In this document: positions 12,201 through 23,095 of the stretch, piece by piece
How positions within the stretch are numbered: the first letter of the stretch is position 1
Layout: the number at the start of each line of letters is the position of its first letter
Assembly (NCBI GenBank): GCA_020746105.1
Contig: CM036636.1
Span: 6,138,001 to 6,202,000, forward strand
DNA length: 64,000 nt
DNA from: Trogon surrucura
Lineage: Eukaryota; Chordata; Aves; Trogoniformes; Trogonidae
Direction: 5' to 3'
Notes under the pieces: generated by a model
Database searches by the model: none
What the model was told of the DNA's origin: nothing
What the model saw: only the letters and a program-made list of their open reading frames with translations
Translations under genes and position numbers: made by a program

Positions 12201-15200
12201 AAGTAGCCTGGCCGCTCAGTTTACATCCAAGGACACAAGAACTGCAATACCTAATTAACACACCACTACCCTTCCTCCAGAACAAGTTCCTAGGGGGTGA
12301 GCTGTGAAGAGGCCTGCTCTTGGGGAGCATCTCCGACCCATCTCCAACGCTGGGGAAAAGCAGAGGAGGCAGGACTCACGTGTACTCCACGACGTGATCC
12401 AGAAGAGCGACAATCGGTGGGCCTTCCGAGGGAGCGTGCTCGTATACAAGACCACAGGAGCCATCCTCAGCGATGATGAACTACGGGAGAAGCGTGAAAG
12501 GGCAGGGTTGAAGACAGACATCCAGCGCGTGAAGCAAAAGCTGTCTGGAGAGATGCTGGCATCTCACTGCTCTGAGAATGGACAGCCATCCTATCCTTGC
12601 AGGCTAGAAACGTCTCGTTTAGCGGAACAGCAATGGAAGCTGTTCAGCTGACCTAGATCTGACAGCACTGTTACAGTTTTGCAAAATTAACTGTGTGTGT
12701 GCATGACAGATATATTGGTGTGCTCGTCCTGGCACTACAGAGTGGTTCAATGGGTTTTGATTTACTCAGATGTCTATATAATGCAGGAATAATATCACCA
12801 TGTGCTGGCTTACCCTTACTTTTCAGTTAGCTGGAGCATCTAAGCTTTATCCCATCAACAAAGAGTTCCAAACAGGAACAAAATAGCAGAAAGCACTATG
12901 AAGAGTTGAGCAGACAGGAAAAGAATCTTTTAAAACACCACTGCTGCTCTCCACAAACCAGGATATACCAACTAATGAAGGAGAAGCTTGAATAGCAGCT
13001 GCTCTTGAAGGATCTTGACAAGATTGAATGGAGAAGAGATCAGAGGGATGCTGTGGGAGAGCAGCTTGTGTTTGAAAAAACAAAACAAAAAGCCCATTGG
13101 GCAGCTTCTGGCAGAAAGAGGAAAAGTGACAAGCCTAGAGGAGATACAAGGAACAGACCTCCCTGTGTTTGGGCTGCCTCCAAGCAGACAAGGCATTGTT
13201 CACTGCAGGCAGAAAATTGATTTACAAGGAACACAAAGAGCTGCTACACTGAATAAGCGTGGGCAGAGGCAGTAAGAGAAACAAAAGTCCCTGAGGCAGG
13301 AACGACTGCTCGCTGTGACTGCAAGGGAAACCCCAGGATCTCACACTGTCTGCCACCACACCTTCTCTCCCCTATTTCTCCCCTCTCTTGATGTAAGGAA
13401 AATTTCCTGCAGGTTTCTGGGATTTCCTGCACCTTTGTAGTCTCAGGAAAAAGCATCCCCTCCAGACCCATGTCTTCAGCATCTTTAGAGCATCAGCACG
13501 TACTTGAAGGGTTTTGTCGAACCATCGGTTCCCACTGTTCCAGCGACTGCCTCCGCCGTGCAGCATCTGAGCGGCCACTCGGCTGCTGTAGATGTCCTCG
13601 GACACCCGTGGCATGGGTGCATCAAGGCAGACAGTGCAAATGCTCTTCTCAATCGTACGCACAGATTCCTTGTTGGTCTTATCTGGGAGACAAATTAGCA
13701 GCAAATAAGGAAGGGGAGTTGAAAAACTTGCATTTTAATTGCAGGGAGATTGAAATGTGGAAGGGCAGGTTTGAAGGGCCCAGTGCTGGATCCCCATTGC
13801 ACCTCAATGCAATACTGGTTATTTAGGGGTGCGTACAGTTACTAAACCAGTAGCCAGCTGGGTTGTTACAGATGCGAGTGTGCTACATTCACCCTCCTTT
13901 GTTCATGTTTCTTACATCCCACCCATATCCAAGGCAACAAACTTTAGGATTTCGGGTCTAACGAGCCAAGGCTCAGACTTCACTTGTGTGCTTTCCAAAC
14001 CAAAAATAACAACACTTTGCAATGAAATCAGATTGTTTCTTTGAGGTAGAAAGCTCACGTCATCTGTCCAGAACAAGCTGCCAAAGGCAGGAATTGAGCA
14101 GGGCACAGCGGTGAGGTCAGTGTTCCAAGCATTTGTGGTGTTTGTTAGCGCTGGCACGTTAGGGGCTCTACAGACCTTTCAGGAGGTTGTTGTAGGCTTT
14201 TGCCCAGCTGTTTCGGTGGTTGGTGGTGAGGATCCCCACAGGTTCTTTGTTTGTTTGGAGGGAGGTGTTCCAGATCTTCTCCAGCTGAATGAAGAGCTGG
14301 TCAGTGGTAAGAGGACTTCCGTCACTGTTGTACACTTCCAGCTCGAAGAACTGAAGATGAGAAGAACAGAGGAGGACAGAGAACATCAGAGACAGATCTT
14401 TATTGTCCAGTCCCAGAAACAGGTAACAGCTACTTTCAGAAGGTAAGACCTGACCTAAGGACTCGGCTTGTAAGCAGACCTTTGAAGGATGCTCAGAGTT
14501 GGGAGACTGAAGTCTAGTTTCCCTTGCAGGGCATAAATACAGTCCGGCTCAGAAACCATGGTAGTGAGGGCCGCAACACATGAGGAATCCCTATTTCTAA
14601 GACTCAGCTGTGGCGACAGGGTTCGTTATCCAATCTCCACTTGCAATTTCCAATTCCAGACGTGATCTCTGGGCTTTAAGATACAGGAATTTGCAGGCCA
14701 AGAAACAAAGGAAGAGAGCGTTGTTCTGCCTCATGGTCTGTTGCTCACATATGGCAATCCCAGCTGTCGGCCTGCTAAGGCCACGGGGGATAAAGGAAGC
14801 AGGAACAGATCCCTGCTGTTCTCTTTCTTCTGGGCCACAGCTAGCTGAAAGGGACACCTGCACCTAAACAAACCTCAAGAGCTCAGCAGGTGCCGTACCT
14901 GGAAGTTGTGAACCACTGTGACGTGCCTGGACTGCTTTGTGCCTTTGGCGTAGTTGACAATGGAGTCCCGCTTGGGCCCAGGGATGCGGCAGGAGGAGAG
15001 GATCTGGTAGTACTGGTTCATGCAGAGGGGCTTCCCACCCATGTACTCCACTGGAAGGGTCTCACTGGAGAGCACAGGGAGAGAACGCAGGTTGGTGAGA
15101 AGGCCTGCACTCCCCACACGAGACAGGCGTAGGCTCAACCGTGCAGCTGCTGTCACTTAGTCCAGCAAGACATAAATGTGTCGATTGTTCTCCATTCCTA

Positions 15201-18200
15201 ACAGCTTTCTTAGTAGGGGCTATAAAAATGTTGGCTTCTCCTGGCCTTTCATTTGGGAGGGGGAGAAATCTCTACTATACAGCTTAGCACGCACCATGCT
15301 GTCTGCAGAGAGCAATCCAGGGCACAATATACTGGGAGATTTACTGTTTTCTGTGAAATGGCAGAAAGAATTTTTCAGCTATAATTTTGAGGGGCGAGTG
15401 TCTGAAATGCTGTCTGTGACTCGTGAGCTAGGCTGGGACTCCATCAATCACTTGGGCATTCATATCCCAGCTCCCCTCCTCACGGCTGGCCTTGAGCCTA
15501 CTCTAAATTTGGATGTAAAGGGGTGATGTCAGTAAACACGTTTTTGGAACATAAATAAGGCACATTGAGCAGAGCTTTGCTGGTGATCAGAAGAAAAAGG
15601 GTAGGGAGGAAAAAGTTGCTCCAGAGCTCATCCTGTCTGTCTGGGAGATGAGAAACACCAGAAACCCAGAGAAACACATTCCTGCTGCCTGAGCTGTGAC
15701 TTGTTCTGTGGGCAAACCAGAGTTATGTAGCTCTGCAGGACTGTCGGTCAGGCTCACTCCCCCTAAGCATGTACACGTGCCAATGAGAGTATTTAGGTAA
15801 ACAAAGCGCATGAAGAAAGAAAAGTAAATTTGCTTTTTTTCCAGTGGTGGCGACCTTGGCAGTGAGCAGTGATGTTGATTACAGGAGCTCTTGTCAAATA
15901 TGTGCTGTCTTCTCTTGCCTTGCTGTTTGGAAGGGAGATTTAGTGACTAGGCTTAGCCTCTCTCTGACAGTAAAGAACCGAGGAGAAGTCAGGAGGGTCA
16001 CTAACTCACTTGTCAATCATGGTCTTGAAATCCAGGATGCCCTCAATCAGCTTGGCAGCAAACCTGCAAAAATATCAAATGTAACAAGTTGAGATTTGAA
16101 CACAGAACATCTGGGGCTGAGAAAGTAGCTGAGGAGGGCTGGCAGAGCTTCCCTCCCTGCCCACAACAGGGAGGTTGGATTAAAATGATCTCTAAGGTCC
16201 CTTCCAGCCCAGGCCATTCTATGATTCCCTCTCCTCCTTAGAAAGTTCAGCCGTGCTGGGGTTGTGATTTGAGAAGGCTGCATAGTTGTACGATGCAGCG
16301 CTTTGATTTATTTTTTGTATGTACCTTACTGCATAACCGAGGAATTCTGGACAACTTCCAAGACAGCAGGGTTCAGTCCAGATGCATAAATGACCTTCTA
16401 AGAGCAGCACTTTTTCCTGACATGCTGTGATTTTATCACATCCTAGTTCGGACTCTTAGCAATAAAACAGCACTAAGAGAAAGGGGATTTCTGCCCTTCC
16501 CTGGCCAGGGGCCACCTCTGAGTTCGAAGCCAAGATGCAGCTCTTCCTCCCTGCATCCAAAGCTCACCACTACTGACTTAGTTCTGCTGCTAACGCGACT
16601 CTTCAGAGCATTCCTCTGGCATTGAGGGATCTGAAACAAATGCAGACGTGCTGCGCGCAGACACTGAGGTGTTGCATTTACCAGGATCAACACAAACACT
16701 GCCAGTGCCAGCTCGCGGCAGGGAGGGAGGCTGTCACAAGCCACATCAGATTACTGAGCTGGGAGTGACAGGTTGGCCTCCTCTGACCCGGGGGCTCCCA
16801 CCCACGCATGGGAGGAAGGACGCAGAAGGTCACTGTGGCAAGAGGTTAAGCTTCAAAAGCTTTACAGTGGTGCGAACATTTGGCATTTGCAGGCGGTGTC
16901 ACCCGGATTTGCTCAGCCTGCCCTTCCCTGGTAAAGATCAAAGGACGTAACTCCAAGAGCCTAAGGGCTGTTAAACAAATAAGGCATCTCGCAAAGGAGT
17001 TCTCAGTGAAAATTTCCCAGCCTTACTGCACAACCTGAGGAAGTAGAAGAGCTGGGAAACAGCAGTGAGAGAGCCTGTGTTCCCTTCCAGGGAGCAAACA
17101 ACCTGGGAGCAGAGTTGAGGCTTGAGGGGCAGACAGGAGAGACGTCAGTTGATTTGTTTTCAGCCAGCAGTTTTGCCAGAGTAAGGGAGGGAGGGCTCCA
17201 CTTTGTAAACTTGCCTTCTGCTTCCTGAAACTTTAGTCCGAAGCCACGCTGTCAAACTGCTTTCTGCAGCCACACGCTATAGAGACACGTATTTAGGTTG
17301 TATTTTACATGAGAGCCCAGATTCTTATGCAGCTGGCTGGGGCACTCCCGATCCTGTTCAATATTTGGATAACTGAAGAGTAACATGAGAGAGAGAGCTT
17401 TCAAACCTCTTTGGCCAATCTTGTGCTGTCCCTGTAAGGCTGCCCCTCTGCACCCCTGCTCGGGTGCATCCAGGGAGCGGGAGGGAGGGTTTATTCTCGG
17501 CCTTGCTGCTCCCCTGGTTGGTACTTTTGATCGGCCAGAGCGGTGCTGACTGGTGACTGTGGCGAAGGTAACTGTATAAAGGTCAGGGCTAAAGTTTTGC
17601 AGGTGGATTTAACACGCTCGTAGTGGTGGTTAAAAATTAAAGGGAGCTCACAAAGAAGAGAGGACAGGGCAGAAGCTTGGAGTGGAGGGGGTGGTCACTG
17701 CTAAGCTTCCCAAACTGTAAATCCCGAGTAAAATGACACAAAGGGGGACCGTGCCCTGCAGGACCAGACTGAATGACAGTCCCTGCAGCAGGCTCCCCCG
17801 GCCCTATAAACAGCAAACTCCAGAGTAATTTCTGGTTTGTCTCCTTTACGTGCCTGAGCTGCTTTTTATGCCTCCTTTAACTTCACACACAGTCTTGGTG
17901 ACTCTTAAGTTTTTACTGTGTCAGATATATCCTCACAATGCTGCCAGCCAGTGATCTGGCCATCTTGCAGTGAAGATCTGTGCTACAGCAAAGACTAAAA
18001 CACAGGGTTTTAGTCCCTGTTTAGTAGTTGAACCGCTGGACTCTTTGGTTTCCAGCCTGGTGGCCTTCTCTCACAGCTCAGACAGCTACCAGGCTTGGAG
18101 ACCACATCAGCCTAAACTCCCTCCTCCCTGTCCAGCAGAGATAGCTCATCCCCTCTGAAACTCAGGAGAAGGTAAAAAAGGACTTTACCTGAGCTGACCT

Positions 18201-21200
18201 TGTCGATCCAGAAAATCCTGCTTAGGTAAAACCACGCCTGGGCTGGAGTGGACCACAACTGGCAGGCGATACTCCAGGTAAGCTGTCTTCAGCCACCAGT
18301 CTGAGAGCTGGGATGGAGAAAGGCAACACGCGGGCGTGGTAACCGCTGCTGTTTCACCCAAGCCCGACTGAATGGTCTCAGCATCCTGCCCCCAGTTCCG
18401 TCCCACACTTTGCAGCCCAACTGTTTGGATTTTATGCTTTATGGAAAGGTAGAGGGGGATGTGAGCCAAGGCAGTGGGGGCTCTCGGTGCAGGGCTCAAG
18501 CAGAGGGTGTCCTTCAACTTCTTGGGCAGCTGTGGGATGCTAACAGCAGCCCCAGACAGGGTCAGCAACTCCCTGTTCTGCCATAAATCTCTCTGCTCAC
18601 CCAAGTCCTGGTCAGGAGCTTGCACAGCTCAGGGAGGTCACAGCAGACTGGTCACGAAGGTGATGCCATAAAAACAGATGCCAGTGGATGCAGGCAGGAC
18701 CCTGGAGAGGTGTGCATCAGACCTCCACCCTCCCTAAGCAGAGCCTGGGGCCAGAGTGGCGACCTACCCAGTTTTCTGTTTTCTTGGCTCTTCTCTCCAG
18801 GCCTTTCTGCAGCCTCTCCCCGACGCCTCCCGGCTTGCGGAACTCGGCCACCAGCTCCTGCGTGTGGTTCAGCTCCTCCTCGGTGACGATGGGCTGCAGA
18901 GCCAGCAGGTAACGGTCCAGCGTCTGCTGGAGCGGCGGCACGGGGAGATGGGGCAGCGCCTCCTGATGAAGCTGGAATCTGCCTGGGATCTTGCCTAAAG
19001 CCGTGGGCTTCAGCAGGCCGTAGGGCCTGGCCTGGAAAGCACAGAGCAAATGTCGAGACAAAACTTCCCCGCAACGTGCACAAGGTGGCAAATAACTTGG
19101 ATCTAAGGGCACACAGCTGTCTCAGCATGGGGGCAGAGCACACAAAGTGTGAACGCAAGCTGCAGCTCTACTGACTGAGGGCTGCAGGACACCCAGGAAA
19201 GCTGCAAAAGAGAAACTCGATCTCCCCAGATACTGATTCTCAGCTCATCAAAGGAAACGCTGCCAGGACAGTAAAACATCTCCCACGCTCTGGGCAACCT
19301 CCAGCTGAGAGTCTCCACGCACTCAACAAAGTCAAACCCTTCCATCCCGTGGTAAGTGTGAAGAAAGTAAGTCGTGAAAGAAATACTCATTTTACGTATC
19401 GTCAGAAACTGTTTTATTACTTCTTACAAGAGGATAAGGCTGGGAGGTTAACCAGAACTCTTGTGCCCAATCTAACTACTCTTTGGGCTTTGAGGAGGCA
19501 GAAATTACCTAAGTTTAGGGCAGGATTAAAATGTCTTTTCTCTGACTGGCCAGGGATTATACATCACTGGCGATGGTCAGGGAAGGACTGGCTGCGATGT
19601 GTAGGCCTTGGGGCCGCGCTCCTTCGTGCTGGTGAACCTCCCCGTTACCGGAGGACCCAGCTGTATTAAGAGAGCCTCTATCCAGTTGTACCAGTATAGG
19701 ACTGGCCAGATTACAGGAGTTTTTGGAGACAGAACAGGGAGAGCTGTTCAGGAAATTGTGGGTGATGCCAACAGGCTCCTGGGATCCAGGGGGGTCATGT
19801 AGGAGTGAAAGCTGCAGAAAGCACCGTGCCCTTTCTCCGGGTGGAGAAATGAAATGGAGCAAACCCAATTGCTAACCAGGCAATGAACTTGCCAGTTTTC
19901 CCTCAAAAACCTGAAAATATCCTCTCGGGTGAACAGGGTTGGACACTCTTCAGCTTGAAGATGTTTAAATTGTGCTCTAAAAGACTTTCAGCTCCCTCTG
20001 CTCCTCCCCCTCTAATGGATCTGCTGAATCAGACACTCTCCTACTGGGCTCCGGACTTTGCGTTATGGGTGCACATAAGAGAACACTCCCTTCCATTTCC
20101 AAGGCCATGAGCAAATATCTGTCCCCCCCACCTCCCCCCAGCAGTTCAGTGCAGAGAAGAATGAACGAACTAAAACTGCAAGGTGACAAAGACTCTGCGT
20201 GGTGCTGAGCCCCCCCGGAGAAACTGCCCTGTGCTCTGTGTAGAACCTGGCAACAGCTAGGAGATCGAGGTTTGGAGAAGGAATGTTAAAAACAAGAGAA
20301 GGGGGAATTACTGAAGCATGAGAGAAGAGCAGGGCTGGGAAGAAATGAAGGGTGTTAATCAAGGCAGTGTGGGCATACTGTACCTTCTCTGCTTGCTTCT
20401 GCTTCCTATCCATGGCTGGTAGGACAGAAAAGATCGTAAAGCTCTCCCTCGGCCTGTCTCGGCTTCCTCTTCCACCTGACAACGTGCTGCCCGTGCAGGG
20501 CGTCACCTCGTTAGCAAACTGCCACATGACTGCTCTGATCAGAGGGCTCAAGGCCAGGCACCGGCCCCGCTGAGGGCAGGGGTAGTTGGACCATCAGGTT
20601 ACGTCAACTGCCAGGAAGAAACTGCCTTTGTGCAAAGCCTTCCCCTGGCCGCTGTCTGTCAGCCCTGCGCCGCCCGCCCGCTGTGGGCAGAGTCTCCTGC
20701 TCATCGATAGCTCTGGGCCTCCAGCCATGGCAGAAGCAACGGTGCTGTGCATGTCGATCCCTCAGCCTTTGCCTGCACCGTGAAACTACCGCCACCGTTG
20801 TGAGAGCAGCCTGAACACCAGGCTTCAATTTAGGTCCTGGAAGCAGGTGACACTGTGGGCTGTCACCAGATGGGACAAGGTGCAGGGAGGACTTGTGCAG
20901 GCAACAGGGAATTTAGTCCCTTTGCTCAGGCAAAGGTGGCCAGAGGGTGTCAGAGGAGCACAGGTCTCCAGCAGGAACTGGACAGTGACCCAACATCCCT
21001 GCAGGTGATGACAGGATTAATTGGAGATGGGAACAAATTCAGTTTTGGGCTAATCTTAACTGCCCTCATGCCCTGTGCATGTGTGGTGCTTATTGCAAGC
21101 TGAGACTTTGGGGAGTTCTGCACTGACAACCCTTAAAAGTAAAATAAAATGCGTATCTCCAAAGCAGGGCAACAACAGAATTGCGCAGTCACAAGGAATA

Positions 21201-22593
21201 TCACCGCCTCCTTCGTGACTGTCCAATTGACTGAGGGGTAGACAGGCAGAGTCTTCTACGCAGCGACGATCAAGTATGATGATTCCCAACAGTTTCAGAT
21301 TTTCCCTGGGGTAACACTGAAAATTCCAAACCAAATCAATGGGAAACACTGCGTGTTAAAAGGTGGAGTGGATTTGTGCCTTTCCTCTTTTATGTCACCT
21401 GCTTGTTCGGTTTGAGGTCACACTCAAATAACTGGTGGCAGGAGGAACAGCGATCGCAGCTGAACAGAGGAGGCAGCTGGCAGCGAGTAGAGCAGACAGT
21501 CCCCCTTTCCCACCACCAGCAGGGAAAAAGAACACCAGCAGAGAGTGAGCGGGGTGTGCAGACGGGGCCAGCTCACGGGCTGGCGTCGCTCCCACGCCGC
21601 GTTCTAGCCCTGTCCCAGAGCCTGGAAGGCTGGGGGGAAAGCCAGGGCAGTGTCTGATACCCAGCACGGCCACAACGTTTAGTGTCAGATGACAGAGTTG
21701 TCTTTTGCACTTAAATGAGAAGCTGGAGACCCCCCTCAAGCCCAGAGACAACCGGCCCTGCCCGGCGGCTCAGAAAACGGGTGAACAGGCGGCAGGTGCT
21801 GCCGTCCCGCTCGGCTTCCCCTCCCTGGGAGCTGCCAACGTTTGCCACAAACAGGTGCCGAGACCAGGCGCCGCCGCACGGAGCCCTCTCCTGCCTGCGG
21901 GGGAAGGCACGTTCCAGAGGCGACGCCAGCGGCCAGAGAGCGGCTGCGGGGGCTTCCCGGGCCCTGACCAGCCGTGGCCGCCATGCCCCCGCTGTGTCCA
22001 GCCCCAAGCCCTCCGTCCCCGCCAGCTCCGGTGAAGGGCGCAGCGCTGCCCCACGGCCCAGGAACGAGCCGAGCCAGCCTGGAGCATTAACTTCACACCG
22101 CCTTCAGCCCTTCCGAGCAGCTGGGATAAGAGCGGCTCTCCCGCTGGGGGCCAGCCCCTTCCGCCCCTCGCCCGAGAGCAAGAGGCGTCCCCCTGGGCCT
22201 GCGCCGCCGCCCCTGCGGCTCGAACTTAAGGAGCCGCGTTCTCCTCCGGGCTCAGGGCGCGGGGCCGCGGGTCGGGCCCTCGCCACAGCCCCCTCCTGCC
22301 CGCTCCTCCCGGCTGTGGCCGCTGGAGCCCCCCCGCGCCGTGACACCGGTTCGGCGGAGCCCAGGCCGCTGGTGACCGGCTGCTGCCGAGGCCCGGGGCT
22401 GGCCGGTCGCCGGGTGCCACCCGCTCGGTACGGGGAAGCCGCCGGGGCCGCCGCCAGGCCCTTCCCTCCCGGCCCGGTGGCGTCGCCCGGCCGCCACCGC
22501 GCCCTGCCCCGCCCCGGCCCGGCTGGAGCCCGCGTCCCCTGCCCCGGGAGCACGGCTGGCACTTACCACGGCCCTCGCCACGAAGGCCAGCAT
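9068..22593 (-). CDS. CRAT: Carnitine O-acetyltransferase, complete (14 coding exons, 626 aa)
   Basis: CRAT reversibly transfers acetyl and other short acyl groups between CoA and carnitine in the mitochondrial matrix and peroxisomes, buffering the acetyl-CoA to CoA ratio. Fourteen exons with GT-AG borders join in frame to 1881 nt, giving 626 residues plus stop, the same length as human CRAT. Known functional residues fall at their mammalian numbers: catalytic His343 (in VYEHAPSEG), CoA-contacting Lys419 and Lys423, carnitine-site Tyr452, Thr465 and Arg518, and the Ser-Thr-Ser motif 552-554. The N-terminus ([18 protein letters not shown]) is basic and hydrophobic without acids, like a mitochondrial presequence. 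The protein ends in SKL, the classical type 1 peroxisomal signal. Start ATG 22593-22591 lies in a CpG island shared head-to-head with PTPA. Stop TAA is 9070-9068. The gene converges on DOLPP1. Confidence 0.98.
9724..9861 (-). CDS. CRAT: CRAT coding exon 13 (Ser-Thr-Ser motif)
   Basis: The acceptor is ttcctcacag and the donor gtaaga, phase 0 at both ends. Its 46 codons run from [17 protein letters not shown] to HFNLSTSQ. Arg518 (in IDRH) and the STS motif at 552-554 line the carnitine site. Confidence 0.97.
10210..10272 (-). CDS. CRAT: CRAT coding exon 12 (63 nt)
   Basis: The acceptor is gtgttctcag and the donor gtgagt, phase 0 at both ends. Its 21 codons begin [18 protein letters not shown] and end TDM. 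It was too short for its own open-frame call and was placed by homology to the mammalian KVELLRKAVQAHRGYTD segment. Confidence 0.95.
10754..10889 (-). CDS. CRAT: CRAT coding exon 11 (carnitine-site residues)
   Basis: The acceptor is ttcgtcttccag and the donor gtgagg. The exon completes Arg and encodes [20 protein letters not shown] through MDSPDKS, phase 0. Tyr452 and Thr465 of the carnitine site lie in STYES and GRTDT. Confidence 0.97.
11208..11330 (-). CDS. CRAT: CRAT coding exon 10 (CoA-contacting lysines)
   Basis: The acceptor is tttccttacag and the donor gtaaga. It encodes [19 protein letters not shown] through LQLAYY plus two bases of Arg. Lys419 and Lys423 of the CoA site lie in GKAFPKSEK. 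Confidence 0.96.
11816..11935 (-). CDS. CRAT: CRAT coding exon 9
   Basis: The acceptor is ctctgtgcag and the donor gtaagt. The exon completes Thr and encodes [19 protein letters not shown] through DAKQNLN plus two bases of Ile. It matches the mammalian [15 protein letters not shown] region. Confidence 0.96.
12380..12480 (-). CDS. CRAT: CRAT coding exon 8 with catalytic His343
   Basis: The acceptor ends ccgtag and the donor is gtgagt. It encodes [20 protein letters not shown] through HVVEY plus two bases of Thr. The His in YEHAPSEG counts to residue 343 of the joined protein, the catalytic base of CRAT. No open-frame call covered this exon on the correct strand. Confidence 0.97.
13504..13682 (-). 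CDS. CRAT: CRAT coding exon 7
   Basis: The acceptor is tttgtctcccag and the donor gtacgt. The exon completes Asp and encodes [20 protein letters not shown] through NRWFDKTLQ, phase 0. It includes the family motif [17 protein letters not shown]. Confidence 0.97.
14176..14350 (-). CDS. CRAT: CRAT coding exon 6
   Basis: The acceptor is tctcatcttcag and the donor gtctgt, which is non-optimal but GT. It encodes [19 protein letters not shown] through AYNNLLK plus one base of Asp. It contains the conserved [13 protein letters not shown] segment. Confidence 0.96.
14899..15064 (-). CDS. CRAT: CRAT coding exon 5
   Basis: The acceptor is gtgctctccag and the donor gtacgg. The exon completes Asn and encodes [19 protein letters not shown] through TVVHNFQ, ending in phase 0. 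The conserved CMNQYY substrate-site region of the family is present. Confidence 0.97.
16010..16063 (-). CDS. CRAT: CRAT coding exon 4 (54 nt)
   Basis: This short exon has no open-frame call of its own. The acceptor is ttgcag and the donor gtgagt. It completes Arg, then encodes [17 protein letters not shown] plus two bases of Asn. Its peptide matches the conserved AAKLIEGVLDFK segment, and both phases fit the neighbouring exons. Confidence 0.96.
16139..16226 (+). repeat. CR1 LINE 3'-end fragment
   Basis: The stretch reads as a degraded CR1 3' terminus: a gggaggttgga block, then gatctctaaggtcccttcca, then ccattctatgatt with the CR1 octamer-like end. It lies in CRAT intron 3 between exons 3 and 4, antisense to CRAT. 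No open reading frame of the element remains. The left edge is uncertain. CR1 is the dominant LINE of birds and also occurs in other sauropsids, which supports an avian origin for the window. Confidence 0.85.
18189..18307 (-). CDS. CRAT: CRAT coding exon 3
   Basis: The acceptor follows a pyrimidine-rich stretch (ctttctccatcccag) and the donor is gtaaag. It encodes [18 protein letters not shown] through DRQGQL plus two bases of Arg. The choline/carnitine acyltransferase signature starts here (LPxLPVPPL and WW regions). Confidence 0.96.
18768..19031 (-). CDS. CRAT: CRAT coding exon 2
   Basis: The acceptor is ctttccag and the donor gtaggt, with phase 0 at both ends. The exon has 88 codons from [14 protein letters not shown] to RRAKKTENW. 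It includes the start of the acyltransferase fold ([17 protein letters not shown]). Confidence 0.97.
19032..22566 (-). other. CRAT: CRAT intron 1
   Basis: This 3.5 kb intron lies between the presequence exon and the first large exon. Its promoter-proximal 700 bases are GC-rich and belong to the CpG island; the rest is unremarkable. I see no further exon or repeat. Confidence 0.75.
22567..22593 (-). CDS. CRAT: CRAT coding exon 1 (start and presequence)
   Basis: ATG at 22593-22591 has G at -3 (agccATGC). Nine codons, MLAFVARAV, are followed by donor GTAAGT (acttac at 22561-22566). The exon ends in phase 0. The sequence matches the start of mammalian CRAT (MLAFAARTV). Confidence 0.95.
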
Positions 22594-22692
22594 GGCTACC
22601 GGCCCGGCCTCGATCCCGGCCCGCCGCAAGGACACCGGCGACACCGGCCGCCGCCGCCGCTACCCTCGGCCTCCAGGGGGCGGGGCCTCCCC

Positions 22693-22735
22693 GCCGCCAT
22701 CTTGGAGCGGGGCGAAGCCCGCGCCGCCATCTTGG
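22693..22735 (-). promoter_or_regulatory. Two YY1-like sites upstream of CRAT
   Basis: GCCGCCATCTTGG occurs twice, at 22693-22705 and 22723-22735, 30 bases apart. On the minus strand each reads CCAAGATGGCGGC, the full YY1 consensus. They lie 100-142 bases upstream of the CRAT ATG, a typical distance for a site near a transcription start. Confidence 0.75.
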
Positions 22736-22921
22736 GGAAGGGCAGGGCCCCGCTGGGAGGGGAGGGAGGCCGGGGCTGATGTCGGAGCGGCTCCTGTGCC
22801 AGCTGCCTCCTCTGGGAGCCGGTGAGAAGCGCCCTTGTCTCCCCCCGGCGCCCACCCGCTCCTCGCGGCGCCACAGCGCCCCGCGCCCCTGTGAGGGCAG
22901 GAGGCGGCCGTGCCCCGTACA

Positions 22922-23029
22922 AACATGGCGGCGCGGAGCACGACGGTGGCCGGGAGGGGCCCCTCGGCCGGCTGACAGCCCCGGCAGCCGCGGGGCCGGG
23001 CGGCTTGCCCTGCCCAAAGATGGCCGCCG
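22922..23029 (+). promoter_or_regulatory. YY1-like sites upstream of PTPA
   Basis: AACATGGCGGC (from 22922) and AAAGATGGCCGCC (from about 23016) read as plus-strand YY1-type motifs, with a weaker GAAGATGGC at the PTPA start itself (23093). Each includes an ATG, so if transcribed they also act as potential upstream starts. Confidence 0.55.
22925..22975 (+). CDS. Possible uORF upstream of PTPA (16 codons)
   Basis: ATG at 22925 has A at -3 and G at +4. It opens MAARSTTVAGRGPSAG and stops at TGA 22973-22975. If transcription starts upstream of here, this would be a short uORF. It is equally explained as a YY1 motif with no translated role. Confidence 0.25.
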   Translation: MAARSTTVAGRGPSAG

Positions 23030-23095
23030 GCGGCTTCGGCGTGTCCGGAGGTGAGAGGTGAGGGGTGGCGGCGGCCGTGGCCGGGCTCCGGGAAG

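Larger units (their letters stand above)
9284..18767 (-). other. CRAT: CRAT introns 2-13
   Basis: Twelve introns separate exons 2-14, from about 0.32 kb (10890-11207) to 2.1 kb (16064-18188). Apart from the CR1 fragment near 16.2 kb I see no other gene or large repeat in them. Open frames read on the plus strand here are antisense shadows of the exons. Confidence 0.75.

Noticed and set aside
21715..22779. 354-codon plus-strand open frame
   Set aside because: It lies in the CpG island antisense to CRAT exon 1 and intron 1, with Pro/Arg/Ala composition expected of GC-rich non-coding DNA.
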